From: Arthrobacter sp. OAP107
Lineage (GTDB): Bacteria; Actinomycetota; Actinomycetes; Actinomycetales; Micrococcaceae
Direction of reading: 5' to 3'
DNA length: 64,000 bases
NCBI RefSeq assembly: GCF_040546765.1
Contig: NZ_JBEPOK010000001.1
Coordinates: 1,922,001-1,986,000 of the forward strand
Part shown: positions 6,663-15,050 of the stretch, one piece after another
Layout of the letters: each line of letters opens with the position of its first letter
How positions within the stretch are numbered: the stretch's first letter is position 1
Notes under the pieces: generated by a model
Databases searched by the model: none
Told to the model about the DNA's origin: nothing
The model's input: the letters and a program-made list of their open reading frames with translations, nothing else
Made by a program: the position numbers and the translations under genes

Positions 6663-8099
6663 ATGTCAGCACAGATCGGTGTCACCGGCCTCGCGGTGAT
6701 GGGCGCCAACCTGGCCCGCAATCTTGCCCGCAACGGCTACACCGTTGCCCTGCACAACCGCTCGGTCGGCAAGACCGACGCCCTGCTCGAAAAGCACGGC
6801 CACGAGGGCGACTTCGTCCGGACCGAGTCCCTCGAGGAACTCGTCAACTCCCTCGAAAAGCCGCGCCGCGTCCTGATCATGGTGAAGGCCGGCAAGCCGG
6901 TGGACTCCGTGATCGAGCAGCTCGAACCGCTGCTGGAAGCCGGTGACATCATCATCGACGCCGGCAACTCGCACTACGAGGACACCCGCCGCCGCGAAGC
7001 CGCGCTGGCCAAGAAGGACCTCCACTTCGTGGGCGTCGGCGTTTCCGGCGGCGAAGAGGGCGCCCTCAACGGCCCCTCCATCATGCCCGGCGGCTCCAAG
7101 GAGTCCTACGACGCCCTGGGCCCGCTGCTGGAAAAGATCTCGGCCAAGGTCGACGGCCAGCCCTGCTGCGCCTGGATCGGCACCGACGGCGCAGGCCACT
7201 TCGTCAAAATGGTCCACAACGGCATCGAATACGCCGACATGCAGGTCATCGGCGAAGCCTTCGACCTCCTCCGCTCCGGCGCCGGCATCGAGCCCGCGGA
7301 ACAGTCCAAGATCTTCGCTGAATGGAACAAGGGCGAGCTCGCATCCTTCCTGATCGAAATCTCCGCCGAGGTCCTCGGCCACGTGGACGCCAAGACGGGA
7401 AAGCCGTTCGTCGACGTCGTCGTGGACGCAGCAGGCCAGAAGGGCACCGGCCGCTGGACGGTCATCTCCGCCCTGGAACTGGGCTCCCCGGTGTCGGGTA
7501 TCGCAGAGTCCGTCTTTGCGCGAGCCCTGTCCTCCCAAGCCGAACAGCGCAAGCTGGGCCAGGAGCTGCTCGCCGGTGAAGAAATCGCCGTCGACGTTCC
7601 CGAGAACTTCGTTGAGGACGTCCGCCAGGCGCTCTACGCCTCCAAGCTCGTGTCCTACGCACAGGGTCTGGACATGCTTACCTCCGCTGCGACGGAATAC
7701 GGCTGGGACCTCAAGCTGGACGAGATCGCCTCCCTGTGGCGCGGCGGCTGCATCATCCGCGCGGAACTGCTGAAGGAGATCACCAACGCCTACGCGGCTG
7801 AGGAGAAGCCGGCAAACCTGCTGTTCGCACCGGCCTTCACCAAGGCGATCGCCGGTGCCCTGCCGGCATGGCGCCGCGTGGTCGCAACGGCCGTCCAGCT
7901 GGGCATCCCGGTTCCCGTGTTCTCCTCCTCGCTGGCTTACTACGACGGACTCCGCCGCAAGCGCCTCGCTGCAGCAGTGATCCAGGGCCAGCGCGACCTC
8001 TTCGGCGCCCACACCTACGGCCGCGTCGACGCCGAGGGCACGTTCCACACCCTGTGGGGCGAGGACAAGTCCGAGGTTGAGGCAGTGGACACCCACTAG
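6663..8099 (+). CDS. gnd: 6-phosphogluconate dehydrogenase, decarboxylating (NADP+)
   Basis: 478 residues. It oxidatively decarboxylates 6-phosphogluconate to ribulose-5-phosphate in the cytosolic pentose phosphate pathway. Visible motifs are the NADP fold GVTGLAVMGANLARNLA with the HNRS selectivity loop, GVGVSGGEEGALNGPSIMPGG (substrate loop, shown in two parts: GVSGGEEGA and PSIMPGG), the catalytic Lys-His region FVKMVHNGIEY, and a C-terminal EGTFHTLWG tail. The length is that of the long, homodimeric class. ATG 6663 follows TTGGAG by 6 nt; the frame is open upstream to 6603 but without a better start. Placement next to gluconate-forming genes and a GntR regulator suggests co-regulation with sugar acids. 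Confidence 0.96.
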   Translation: MSAQIGVTGLAVMGANLARNLARNGYTVALHNRSVGKTDALLEKHGHEGDFVRTESLEELVNSLEKPRRVLIMVKAGKPVDSVIEQLEPLLEAGDIIIDAGNSHYEDTRRREAALAKKDLHFVGVGVSGGEEGALNGPSIMPGGSKESYDALGPLLEKISAKVDGQPCCAWIGTDGAGHFVKMVHNGIEYADMQVIGEAFDLLRSGAGIEPAEQSKIFAEWNKGELASFLIEISAEVLGHVDAKTGKPFVDVVVDAAGQKGTGRWTVISALELGSPVSGIAESVFARALSSQAEQRKLGQELLAGEEIAVDVPENFVEDVRQALYASKLVSYAQGLDMLTSAATEYGWDLKLDEIASLWRGGCIIRAELLKEITNAYAAEEKPANLLFAPAFTKAIAGALPAWRRVVATAVQLGIPVPVFSSSLAYYDGLRRKRLAAAVIQGQRDLFGAHTYGRVDAEGTFHTLWGEDKSEVEAVDTH

Positions 8100-8121
8100 C
8101 CACACCCGCGGTGTAGCACAG

Positions 8122-8164
8122 GAACGGCCGGTCCTCCCCATAGTCTGGGAGGTACCGGCCGTTC
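8122..8164 (+). terminator. Hairpin terminator of gnd
   Basis: A long interrupted stem: GAACGGCCGGT (8122-8132) pairs with ACCGGCCGTTC (8154-8164), extended inside by CCTCCC/GGGAGG. It starts 23 nt after the gnd stop. No T-run follows, as is common in actinobacteria. Confidence 0.65.
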
Positions 8165-8252
8165 GTGCGTCCGGCTCCAACTGCTTTCTTTACGACGACG
8201 ATCCGCACCGTAGCCGGTTACCGTCCAGCCGATTCACCTCGAGGAGTGCCGA

Positions 8253-9086
8253 GTGTCCCAGCCCGTAGCGATTGTCACCGGAGCTTCCACCGGCATTGGA
8301 TTCGAGTCGGCCAAGCTGCTCAGCGCCAACGGATTCACCGTCTACGCCGGTGCCCGGCGGGTGGACAGGATGGAGCCGCTCAAGGCGCTGGGGATCAAGG
8401 TGCTGGCACTGGATGTCACGGACGACGCGTCCATGCAGGCCATGGTGGCAGCGGTGCTGGCTGAACAGGGCCGGATCGACGTCCTGGTGAACAACGCAGG
8501 GTTCGGGTCCTTCGGTTCGCTGGAGGAGATGGAGCTGGCGGAGGGCCGCCGGCAGTTCGACGTGAATGTCTTTGGACTGGCGCGGATGACGCAGCTGATT
8601 TTGCCTGCCATGCGTGCAGCCGGGCGGGGCAGGATCATCAACATCTCCTCCATCGGAGGCAAGTTCTATGAGCCGCTGGGGACCTGGTACCACGCCACCA
8701 AGTTCGCCGTGGAAGGCCTCAGCGACGCGCTGCGGCTGGAACTGAAGCCACACGGGATCAGCGTGTGCATCATCGAACCCGCCAGTACCGTCACGGAGTG
8801 GGGCGGGATTGCAGCCGAGGGGCTTCTGGCGAGCTCAGGCGGTGGGCCGTACGCGGCGCAAGCAAGGCAAATGGCAGCCGTGCTGGCGTCCACGGAGCGG
8901 ACAGCCACGTCCACCCCGCCCCACGTCATCGCCGGCGCGGTGCTGCAGGCCGCCACCGTGGCCCGACCCCGGACTCGTTACCCGGTGGGCAGGGGTGCCC
9001 GCGCCATCACGGCGCTGCGGCGGCTCCTGCCCGACCGGGTGTACGACCTGGCCGTGACGGCCGTGCTGAAAAGAATCGCCGGCTGA
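8253..9086 (+). CDS. Short-chain dehydrogenase/reductase
   Basis: 277 residues. It has the TGASTGIG cofactor motif near residue 9, NNAGFG near residue 78, the catalytic Ser in NISSIGG and the Tyr/Lys in WYHATKFAVEGLS. Such SDRs resemble retinol- or 3-oxoacyl-type oxidoreductases; the substrate is unknown. The C-terminal third is basic and hydrophobic, as in membrane-associated members. GTG 8253 is preceded by GAGGAG at good spacing. It is convergent with cysE. Confidence 0.85.
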   Translation: MSQPVAIVTGASTGIGFESAKLLSANGFTVYAGARRVDRMEPLKALGIKVLALDVTDDASMQAMVAAVLAEQGRIDVLVNNAGFGSFGSLEEMELAEGRRQFDVNVFGLARMTQLILPAMRAAGRGRIINISSIGGKFYEPLGTWYHATKFAVEGLSDALRLELKPHGISVCIIEPASTVTEWGGIAAEGLLASSGGGPYAAQARQMAAVLASTERTATSTPPHVIAGAVLQAATVARPRTRYPVGRGARAITALRRLLPDRVYDLAVTAVLKRIAG

Positions 9087-9107
9087 GGGGGCAGACCCCG
9101 GACCGGA

Positions 9108-9692
9108 TCAGATCCGGTATTCGATGTAATACTCTGCCGGGTCCACGGCGGGCTTGGTCTCGCGCTGGGCGTCGCGGTGGCGCCAGCTTGCCGGGATGCC
9201 TGTGACGATGGACTCAGGCGGTGCGTCCTTGACGACGACGGCGTTCGCCCCCACGGCGCTGTCATTGCCGATGATGATCGGCCCCAGGATTTTTGCGCCA
9301 GCACCGATTGTCACCCGGTCCCCGATGGTGGGGTGCCGTTTGACCTTGGCCAGGGACCGGCCGCCGAGTGTGACGCCATGGTAGATCATGACGTCCTCGC
9401 CGATCTCGGCTGTTTCGCCGATGACCACACCCATGCCGTGGTCGATGAAAAAGCGGCGTCCGATGGTGGCGCCGGGATGGATCTCGATGCCGGTGAGGAA
9501 GCGCGTGAGCTGCGAGATGAGCCGGGCAGGGAACCGCGTGGACGGGTTCTGCCACAGCTTGTGCGTCAGGCGGTGCGCCCAGATGGCGTGCAGCCCCGAG
9601 TACGCGAAAAAGTTCTCAAAAGAACCTCGAGCCGCCGGGTCGTGGGACCGGGCGGCGTCGAGGTCTTCCTTAAGTCTTGCGAAGAAACCCAC
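9108..9692 (-). CDS. cysE: Serine O-acetyltransferase
   Basis: 194 residues. It acetylates L-serine with acetyl-CoA to O-acetylserine, the substrate of the CysK encoded just upstream. The C-terminal left-handed beta-helix hexapeptide repeats are clear (GIEIHPGATIGRRF, GDRVTIGAGAKI), with the catalytic His in FIDHGMG and the GGRSLAKVKRHP loop. It is the short, EpsC-like form with a reduced N-terminal helical domain compared with E. coli CysE. GTG 9692 is the first start in frame. The gap to cysK is 41 nt, so they are probably co-transcribed. Confidence 0.95.
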   Translation of the reverse strand: MGFFARLKEDLDAARSHDPAARGSFENFFAYSGLHAIWAHRLTHKLWQNPSTRFPARLISQLTRFLTGIEIHPGATIGRRFFIDHGMGVVIGETAEIGEDVMIYHGVTLGGRSLAKVKRHPTIGDRVTIGAGAKILGPIIIGNDSAVGANAVVVKDAPPESIVTGIPASWRHRDAQRETKPAVDPAEYYIEYRI

Positions 9693-9733
9693 AAAGATCT
9701 TTCTACAGGAAACGGAAAGCGGCTGGCTAAGGT

Positions 9734-10669
9734 CTAGCCACGGATGTCGTCATACAGCACGGTGGAGATGTAACGCTCACCGAAGTCGCAGACGACAGCC
9801 ACGATCAGCTTGCCCGCATTTTCCGGGCGCTTGGCCAGCTCGAGGGCGCCCCAAACGATGGCGCCGGAGGAGATGCCGCCCAGGATGCCTTCCTTGACGC
9901 CGAGCTCACGTGCCACTGCCACGGAGTCCTCCAGAGTTGCGTCCAGGACCTCGTCGTAGACATTGGTGTCCAGGAGTTCCGGGATGAAGTTGGCGCCGAG
10001 GCCTTGGATCTTGTGCGGGCCGGGGGCTCCGCCGTTGAGGATGGGGGAGTCCTTGGGCTCAACGGCAACAATCTGGACGTTCGGGTTGCGCTCCTTCAGG
10101 ACCTGGCCGACACCCGTGATGGTGCCGCCGGTGCCGATGCCGGACACGAAGATGTCAACCTTGCCGTCTGTGTCAGCCCAGACCTCCTCAGCGGTGGTCT
10201 TGCGGTGGATCTCCGGATTGGCTTCGTTGGCGAACTGCTGTGCCCAGATGGAGTTCTCGGTGTTGGCCACGATCTCCTGTGCCTTCTCCACGGCACCGCG
10301 CATGCCTTCGGAGCCCGGGGTCAGCACGATCTCGGCACCGAAGGCGCGGAGCATGACGCGCCGCTCGGTGGACATGGTTTCCGGCATGGTCAGGATGACC
10401 TTGTAGCCGCGGGCTGCGCCCACCATGGCCAGGGCGATGCCGGTGTTGCCGGAGGTGCCTTCGACGATGGTTCCGCCGGGCTTCAGTGCGCCGGACTTCT
10501 CAGCAGCGTCGATGATGGCGACGCCGATACGGTCCTTGACGCTGTTGGCCGGGTTGTAGAACTCAAGCTTGACCGCAACGGTGGCGTCCAGGCCTTCCGT
10601 CAGGCGGTTGAGCTTGACCAGCGGGGTGCCGCCCACCAGCTGTGTTACATCGTCGTAGATCCGTGCCAT
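9734..10669 (-). CDS. cysK: Cysteine synthase A (O-acetylserine sulfhydrylase)
   Basis: 311 residues, PLP-dependent. It condenses O-acetylserine and sulfide to cysteine. The PLP Lys is Lys45 in NPANSVKDRIG, the substrate loop is EGTSGNTGIALA, and the glycine-rich phosphate-binding loop is SGIGTGGTITG. It sits between msrA and cysE on the same strand: a sulfur amino acid block. TAGGCT near 10708-10713 (minus strand) is a candidate -10 for its own promoter. Confidence 0.97.
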   Translation of the reverse strand: MARIYDDVTQLVGGTPLVKLNRLTEGLDATVAVKLEFYNPANSVKDRIGVAIIDAAEKSGALKPGGTIVEGTSGNTGIALAMVGAARGYKVILTMPETMSTERRVMLRAFGAEIVLTPGSEGMRGAVEKAQEIVANTENSIWAQQFANEANPEIHRKTTAEEVWADTDGKVDIFVSGIGTGGTITGVGQVLKERNPNVQIVAVEPKDSPILNGGAPGPHKIQGLGANFIPELLDTNVYDEVLDATLEDSVAVARELGVKEGILGGISSGAIVWGALELAKRPENAGKLIVAVVCDFGERYISTVLYDDIRG

Positions 10670-10736
10670 GTGTACGTGCGCCTATCTCTCTGGAGGGAAT
10701 ACTTTGGTCAGCCTAACGAGGGGGTCAGCGCCCCTG

Positions 10737-11276
10737 CTAAGCATTAAGCCATGCAGAGTAATATTTCCGTGCCTTGGCCAGCTTCGGGTTAATAATGACC
10801 TGGCAATAGCCCTGCTCCGGGAACTTGGCGTAGTAGTTCTGGTGAATGTTCTCCGCCGGATAGAACACGGGAAGCCGGCTGACCTCGGTCACAATCGGCC
10901 GGGACCACAGGGCCTGGTTGCGTTCGATCGCCTCCTCGAAGAGGATCTTCTCCTCGGTGGTCTCATAGAACATGGACGAGCGGTACTGGGTGCCGACGTC
11001 GTAGCCCTGGCGGTTGAGCGTAGTGGGATCGTGCAGGGCGAAGAACATGTCCAGGATGACCTCGGCCGGGATGACCTCCTCATCGAAGGTCACGGCAACC
11101 ACCTCGGCGTGCCCCGTGGTGCCGGAGCAGACGGAATAGTAGTCCGGGTCGCGTTCGTGGCCGCCGGTGTATCCCGACACTACCGACGTGACGCCCCTCG
11201 TTTTCTGGTAGACGGCGTCCAGGCACCAGAAGCAGCCCCCGCCAAGCACAAAAGTTCTCAAGTCCTCTTTACCCAT
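10737..11276 (-). CDS. msrA: Peptide-methionine (S)-S-oxide reductase
   Basis: 179 residues. The catalytic motif GCFWC is at residues 14-18, followed by the family signature SGYTGG and HAEVVAVTFD. It repairs methionine-S-sulfoxide in proteins and free methionine, with electrons from thioredoxin. AAAGAGG precedes the ATG at good spacing. Same strand as cysK and 67 nt upstream of it. Confidence 0.96.
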   Translation of the reverse strand: MGKEDLRTFVLGGGCFWCLDAVYQKTRGVTSVVSGYTGGHERDPDYYSVCSGTTGHAEVVAVTFDEEVIPAEVILDMFFALHDPTTLNRQGYDVGTQYRSSMFYETTEEKILFEEAIERNQALWSRPIVTEVSRLPVFYPAENIHQNYYAKFPEQGYCQVIINPKLAKARKYYSAWLNA

Positions 11277-11358
11277 GTCCTCTTTAATGGTTCGCGGGCG
11301 CCAATGATTCCCCAGCCAACCCTAGGGTCATATGCCGGTCAGTGGCCAGTGCCGACTG

Positions 11359-11364
11359 TAGGGT
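11359..11364 (+). promoter_or_regulatory. -10 box (TAGGGT) of the Nif3-like gene
   Basis: The hexamer ends 6 nt before ATG 11371, so transcription should start at or very near the start codon (leaderless). Confidence 0.55.
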
Positions 11365-11370
11365 AAAAAT

Positions 11371-12279
11371 ATGAGTATGGAACCTGTGAACAGTGACGTT
11401 GCAGCGGAACCGGAAGACGTTCCCGACGCCGCGGAGTCACCCGCCGCTGCAACGCTGGGGCAGCTCATGCTGGCCGTGGAGGAGCTCTGGCCGGAGTCGC
11501 TCGCAGAGGCATGGGACGAGGTGGGCCTCGTGGCCGGCCATCCGTCCGCCGAAGTCACGCGCGTCATGTTCGCGGTGGATCCCACGCTCGAAGTCATCGA
11601 CGAGGCCATCGAATGGGGCGCCGAGCTGCTCATCACGCATCACCCCCTCCTCCTCAAGGGCGTCACCTCCGTCGCCGCCAACACACCCAAGGGCCGCGCG
11701 GTCCACCGGCTGATCGAATCCGGCACCGCCCTGCTGACGGTCCACACCAACGGAGACTCAGCCGTGGGCGGCGTTTCCGACGTCCTGGCCGACGCCCTGG
11801 GCCTGGAGAACGTATCGCCACTGACCCCGGCAGCCGACGGTCTTCCCGAGGAAGGCATCGGGCGCGTCGGGGACCTCAACGAGTCAATAACCCTGGGCGA
11901 TTTCGCCGCGCGGGTCTTCGGCATTCTTCCCTCGGTGGCCGGCGGAGTGCGGGTGTCCGGGGACAAGGATGGGCTGGTGCAGCGGGTTGCCGTGTGCGGC
12001 GGGGCCGGGGATTCCCTCTTTGATGAGGTCCGGGCGAGCAACGCGGACCTGTACGTCACCGCGGACCTCCGCCACCACCCGGCGTCCGAAGCCAGGGAGG
12101 CTGCCGTGAACGGCCGGCCCTACCTCATCGATGTATCGCATTTCGCCAGCGAATGGCTCTGGCTGCCGGCCGCAGCCGAGGCCCTGGGCAACGTGCTCGC
12201 GGACCAGGGCCTCGACGTCGAAATCCGGGTCAGCACCACCAACAGTGATCCGTGGGACTTCATACTCACTCCCGGCTAA
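11371..12279 (+). CDS. Nif3-like dinuclear metal centre protein (DUF34)
   Basis: 302 residues. The NIF3 metal ligands are seen as ITHHPLLLKG in the first half and the C-terminal ISHFASEWL-type motif (DVSHFASEW). The family binds two metals in a toroidal hexamer and has been linked to GTP cyclohydrolase-like folds; its exact reaction is unsettled. The first 25 residues are acidic and probably disordered. It is followed by a zinc-ribbon/coiled-coil protein, a pairing that I believe is common in actinobacteria. Confidence 0.88.
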   Translation: MSMEPVNSDVAAEPEDVPDAAESPAAATLGQLMLAVEELWPESLAEAWDEVGLVAGHPSAEVTRVMFAVDPTLEVIDEAIEWGAELLITHHPLLLKGVTSVAANTPKGRAVHRLIESGTALLTVHTNGDSAVGGVSDVLADALGLENVSPLTPAADGLPEEGIGRVGDLNESITLGDFAARVFGILPSVAGGVRVSGDKDGLVQRVAVCGGAGDSLFDEVRASNADLYVTADLRHHPASEAREAAVNGRPYLIDVSHFASEWLWLPAAAEALGNVLADQGLDVEIRVSTTNSDPWDFILTPG

Positions 12280-12337
12280 GCCTGGCGCGCGAGGGGCCCC
12301 GGGTGAGCGTAGCGAGGCTGGGGAGCGCGTTAGGCGC

Positions 12338-12403
12338 TAGAGTCTAGAAAACCCCACAGGGGTGCCGGCCGCGAGGCCGGATGGGATCAAGCGGAGGTAA
12401 AAC
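12338..12403 (+). promoter_or_regulatory. Promoter and structured 5' leader of the zinc-ribbon protein gene
   Basis: A TAGAGT -10 (12338-12343) puts the start of transcription near 12350. The leader then folds at once into CCCC-ACA-GGGG (12352-12362) and CCGGCC-GCGA-GGCCGG (12365-12380), a 6-bp stem with a GNRA-type tetraloop. The GGAGGT Shine-Dalgarno follows after 12 nt. Confidence 0.5.
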
Positions 12404-13141
12404 GTGGCCAAGGCAGCACCGGCTGAACAATTGAAGTTGCTAGAGCTCCAGGGCCTGGATGCCCGGCTGAAGTCATTGTCCAACCGCCGCCGCAGCCTTG
12501 AAAACGATCCCCGGATCACTGATCTTGAGGCCGCCCTCAGCGTTGCCAACGGGGAACTGGGCGCCGCGAAACTCGCCGTCCACGACGCCGAAGCGGAACT
12601 GAAGCGGGCCGAAGCGGACGTGGAGCAGGTGGCCACCCGGATCGAACGGGACGAGGCCCGGCTCAACAGCGGCACCGGGCTCTCCAAGGACCTCGTCGCC
12701 CTGCAAAAGGATATTGCCTCGCTCAACAAGCGCCGTTCAGACTTGGAGGACGTCGAACTGGAGGTCCTGGAGCGGCTGGACGGCCTGCGCGAAAGGCAGG
12801 CGGCGCAGCAGAGCATCGTGGACGACATCCAGGGCTCATTCGGCGGGATCAGGGCCGAGCTCGACGCCGCGCTGGCCGAGGTCGCGGCCGAGGAGAACGA
12901 GGTGGCCCGCAAGCGGAGGGACTTCGCCGCAGGGCTGGACACAGGAATGCTCGCGGTCTACGAGAAAACGCTGGCCCGCCGCGGAGTGGGTGCCGCAAGG
13001 CTCTTCCACGGCACGTCCGAAGGGTCGGGCATGCAGCTGAGCCCCGGCGACCTGGCCGAGATCAAGGCCGCCGCCGAGGACGACATCGTCTTCTGCCCCG
13101 ACTCCGGCTGCATCCTGGTGCGTTCCGCGGAGTGGGGCTGA
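12404..13141 (+). CDS. Coiled-coil protein with degenerate C4 zinc ribbon
   Basis: 245 residues. About 190 residues of heptad-rich coiled coil are followed by a C-terminal domain matching the zf-RING_7/DUF164 zinc-ribbon shape (SPGDLAEIKAAAEDDIVFC...CILVRS). In typical members two CxxC pairs bind zinc. Here the first pair is absent (HGTSEGSGM) and the second is a stretched CPDSGC (Cys231, Cys236), so classical zinc binding looks lost. GTG 12404 follows GGAGG. Function is unknown; relatives are annotated as nucleic-acid-binding. Confidence 0.8.
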   Translation: MAKAAPAEQLKLLELQGLDARLKSLSNRRRSLENDPRITDLEAALSVANGELGAAKLAVHDAEAELKRAEADVEQVATRIERDEARLNSGTGLSKDLVALQKDIASLNKRRSDLEDVELEVLERLDGLRERQAAQQSIVDDIQGSFGGIRAELDAALAEVAAEENEVARKRRDFAAGLDTGMLAVYEKTLARRGVGAARLFHGTSEGSGMQLSPGDLAEIKAAAEDDIVFCPDSGCILVRSAEWG

Positions 13142-13166
13142 CGGAGGCCTGGTCCGGCAGGAAAAT

Positions 13167-13931
13167 CTAGCCCGGCAGGATGATGTTGAGGGCGTGTGCC
13201 TTGCGTGCGGTGCCCGGAACGAGTTCCGCCTGCCACTTCTCGGCCGCCGCCTTCCGCAGCTGCTCCGGCGTCGCCGGGGCTTTGCCGCGCCGCGTCAGCA
13301 GGTGCCGGGCCAGCTCGCCCCGGGTGTGCTTGGCAAAGTGGCTGACCACCTTGCGCGCGCCGTTCACCTCCGTGAACACGTTGACCGTCACGGTGTCCAC
13401 CGGCGGGGGAGCCCAGGCCGCTGCGTAGGTGCTGGACCGGCAGTCGACCAGTAGACTGCCGCCGGCAATTTCGCCGAGGGCATCGGTAAGCTGCGGTTTC
13501 CAGAATGAGGCAAGGCGTCCGACGTCGGGCAATGCCGTTGACATGGACAGCCGGTAGGCGGGCACGGAGTCAGCGAACCGGATGGCGCCCCACAGCGCGG
13601 AGATGACCAGCACTGATTCATCCGCACGGCGCCGCTGTGCCGGCGTCATCGACTTGTAGCCGAGGGCGTCGTACAGCACGCCGGAATACACCTGGTGTGC
13701 CGGCGCCGCCGGTTCGACGTGGAGCCGGGTGTTGCGTTCGACGTCGTCCTTGAGGGAGGCTCCAACGCCCAGGAGGGCGAGGGCATCCTCGTGCGCACTG
13801 ACTGTCCCCAGCGCATCGAGCACCTTGGCCCGGTAGGTGTTCAGCACAGGGAAACTCAACGAAGCCCAGTCCATGGCCTCGCCGCGGACGGCCGGAGTCT
13901 TGCCTTCGGATGGGGGGAGCAGAATCAGCAC
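13167..13931 (-). CDS. yaaA: Peroxide stress protein YaaA (UPF0246)
   Basis: 254 residues beginning LILLPPSEGKT, the family hallmark, with the helix-hairpin region and C-terminal CRSSTYAA and HFAKHTRGELAR motifs. In E. coli YaaA limits free iron and DNA damage under H2O2. The GTG start is 6 nt downstream of a TAAGAT -10 (13938-13943, minus), so it is probably leaderless. It converges with the zinc-ribbon gene. Confidence 0.9.
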   Translation of the reverse strand: MLILLPPSEGKTPAVRGEAMDWASLSFPVLNTYRAKVLDALGTVSAHEDALALLGVGASLKDDVERNTRLHVEPAAPAHQVYSGVLYDALGYKSMTPAQRRRADESVLVISALWGAIRFADSVPAYRLSMSTALPDVGRLASFWKPQLTDALGEIAGGSLLVDCRSSTYAAAWAPPPVDTVTVNVFTEVNGARKVVSHFAKHTRGELARHLLTRRGKAPATPEQLRKAAAEKWQAELVPGTARKAHALNIILPG

Positions 13932-13937
13932 CGTACG

Positions 13938-13943
13938 ATCTTA
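13938..13943 (-). promoter_or_regulatory. -10 box (TAAGAT) of yaaA
   Basis: Minus-strand TAAGAT, separated from GTG 13931 by exactly 6 nt, consistent with a leaderless mRNA. Confidence 0.55.
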
Positions 13944-13992
13944 CCGGCAGGGTGCGGGTCAGCTGGGGTCCGCATCTGCCGGGTGGGTAAGG

Positions 13993-14985
13993 TCAGCCCA
14001 GCGAACGGCCCAGGAAGTCCAGCACGTCCGGCAGGATGGACCTCCAGTACAAGGCGTCGTGGCCGCCGGGTTGGAAGCCGCCCTCCACACGGCCGGGAAG
14101 TCCCGAACGGTACCGGCGAACTGTGGCGGCCAGATCATCCTCACTGCCGCAATCGATCCGCTTCGGAATCGCTGCAAGCCTCGGCCGGAGCGCAAAAACG
14201 TTGTTCGCTGCGAAGTCAGCCGGGCCGTCGAAGGCGCCCTGTATCCCCTCCTCATAGCTGGACCAGACGGCCGGGCTCATGGCAGCCACCCCGCGAAGCC
14301 CGGACACCCTGCCCCGCGACGCCAGGAGGAGGGCGCCGAACCCTCCCATCGACGTGCCGAAGATGCCGACCTTTCCGAGATCCAGCCCCTGTTCGCCCAG
14401 GAACGGCAGGAACTCCTGCACCAGCATGGACTGCGTATCGCTGCCGTCGGCGCGGGCGTGCCACCAGGAGTCGCCGCCGTCCACGGCGGCCACCGCAAAG
14501 GGCAGCCCGCCGTCGTCCAGGTGGCGCTGCAGTGCACGGTCCGCCGCGAGGTCGAGCAACAGAACCTCGTGGCTGCCGCCGAGCCCGTGCAGGAAGACCG
14601 CCACCGGCAGCAGCTGGTTGGCCTCCTCCGCAAGCGGCACGGCCAGGGACCAGCGGGTGATGACTGCCGGGCGGAAGCGGGACACAAAGCCGCCTGTCCG
14701 GGTCGACACCGCGGGAATCGGCACGGCGGAAGCCGGCACCGTGGAAGGCGGCACGGATGCTGGCGGAGCCGGCGGGGCCGCCGTCGTTGCCTCTGCCGAA
14801 GTCGTCGGTCCGCCGGAATCGGGCACCGGGCCGGCGGTGGCGGTGTTGGCCGTCGTCGGGCCGGGAATCGGTGACGGCGTGCCGGTGCAGGCTGACGTCG
14901 CGGCCGCACTCAGACCGGCAGCGGCTGCCAGCTGCAGCATGCGCCGCCGTGGAAAGGACGGCCGCGGAAAGGACGACTGGTCCAT
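13993..14985 (-). CDS. Tat-exported lipoprotein esterase (alpha/beta hydrolase, esterase D type)
   Basis: 330 residues. The N-terminus carries twin arginines (FPRRRMLQL), a hydrophobic stretch and a lipobox ending ATSAC, so it should be Tat-exported and lipid-anchored outside the membrane. A Pro/Thr/Ala-rich linker follows. The hydrolase domain has the nucleophile motif GTSMGGFGALLLA (Ser near residue 209), a likely Asp in DCGSEDDL and the His in PGGHDALYW. It resembles the esterase D/mycolyltransferase superfamily (PF00756). The substrate is unknown; cell-envelope esters are possible. A leaderless start is likely (TAGGAT at 14992-14997). Confidence 0.82.
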   Translation of the reverse strand: MDQSSFPRPSFPRRRMLQLAAAAGLSAAATSACTGTPSPIPGPTTANTATAGPVPDSGGPTTSAEATTAAPPAPPASVPPSTVPASAVPIPAVSTRTGGFVSRFRPAVITRWSLAVPLAEEANQLLPVAVFLHGLGGSHEVLLLDLAADRALQRHLDDGGLPFAVAAVDGGDSWWHARADGSDTQSMLVQEFLPFLGEQGLDLGKVGIFGTSMGGFGALLLASRGRVSGLRGVAAMSPAVWSSYEEGIQGAFDGPADFAANNVFALRPRLAAIPKRIDCGSEDDLAATVRRYRSGLPGRVEGGFQPGGHDALYWRSILPDVLDFLGRSLG

Positions 14986-14991
14986 TTCCCG

Positions 14992-14997
14992 ATCCTA
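14992..14997 (-). promoter_or_regulatory. -10 box (TAGGAT) of the lipoprotein esterase gene
   Basis: It lies 6 nt upstream of ATG 14985 on the minus strand; leaderless spacing. Confidence 0.55.
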
Positions 14998-15038
14998 ACC
15001 CCGGAACCGGTGCGTGTCCGGGGCCGCCGGAAAGCCCG

Positions 15039-15044
15039 TAAACT
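15039..15044 (+). promoter_or_regulatory. -10 box (TAAACT) of rnpB
   Basis: It is 6 nt before the predicted 5' end of the RNase P RNA at 15051, as expected for direct initiation of the mature RNA. Confidence 0.6.
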
Positions 15045-15050
15045 GGACTG

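Noticed and set aside
6666..8180. 504-codon open frame antisense to gnd
   Set aside because: A shadow of the GC-rich codon pattern; gnd is certain and the antisense translation has no family resemblance. The same holds for long antisense frames at 15760-17346, 29888-31429 and 60454-62259.
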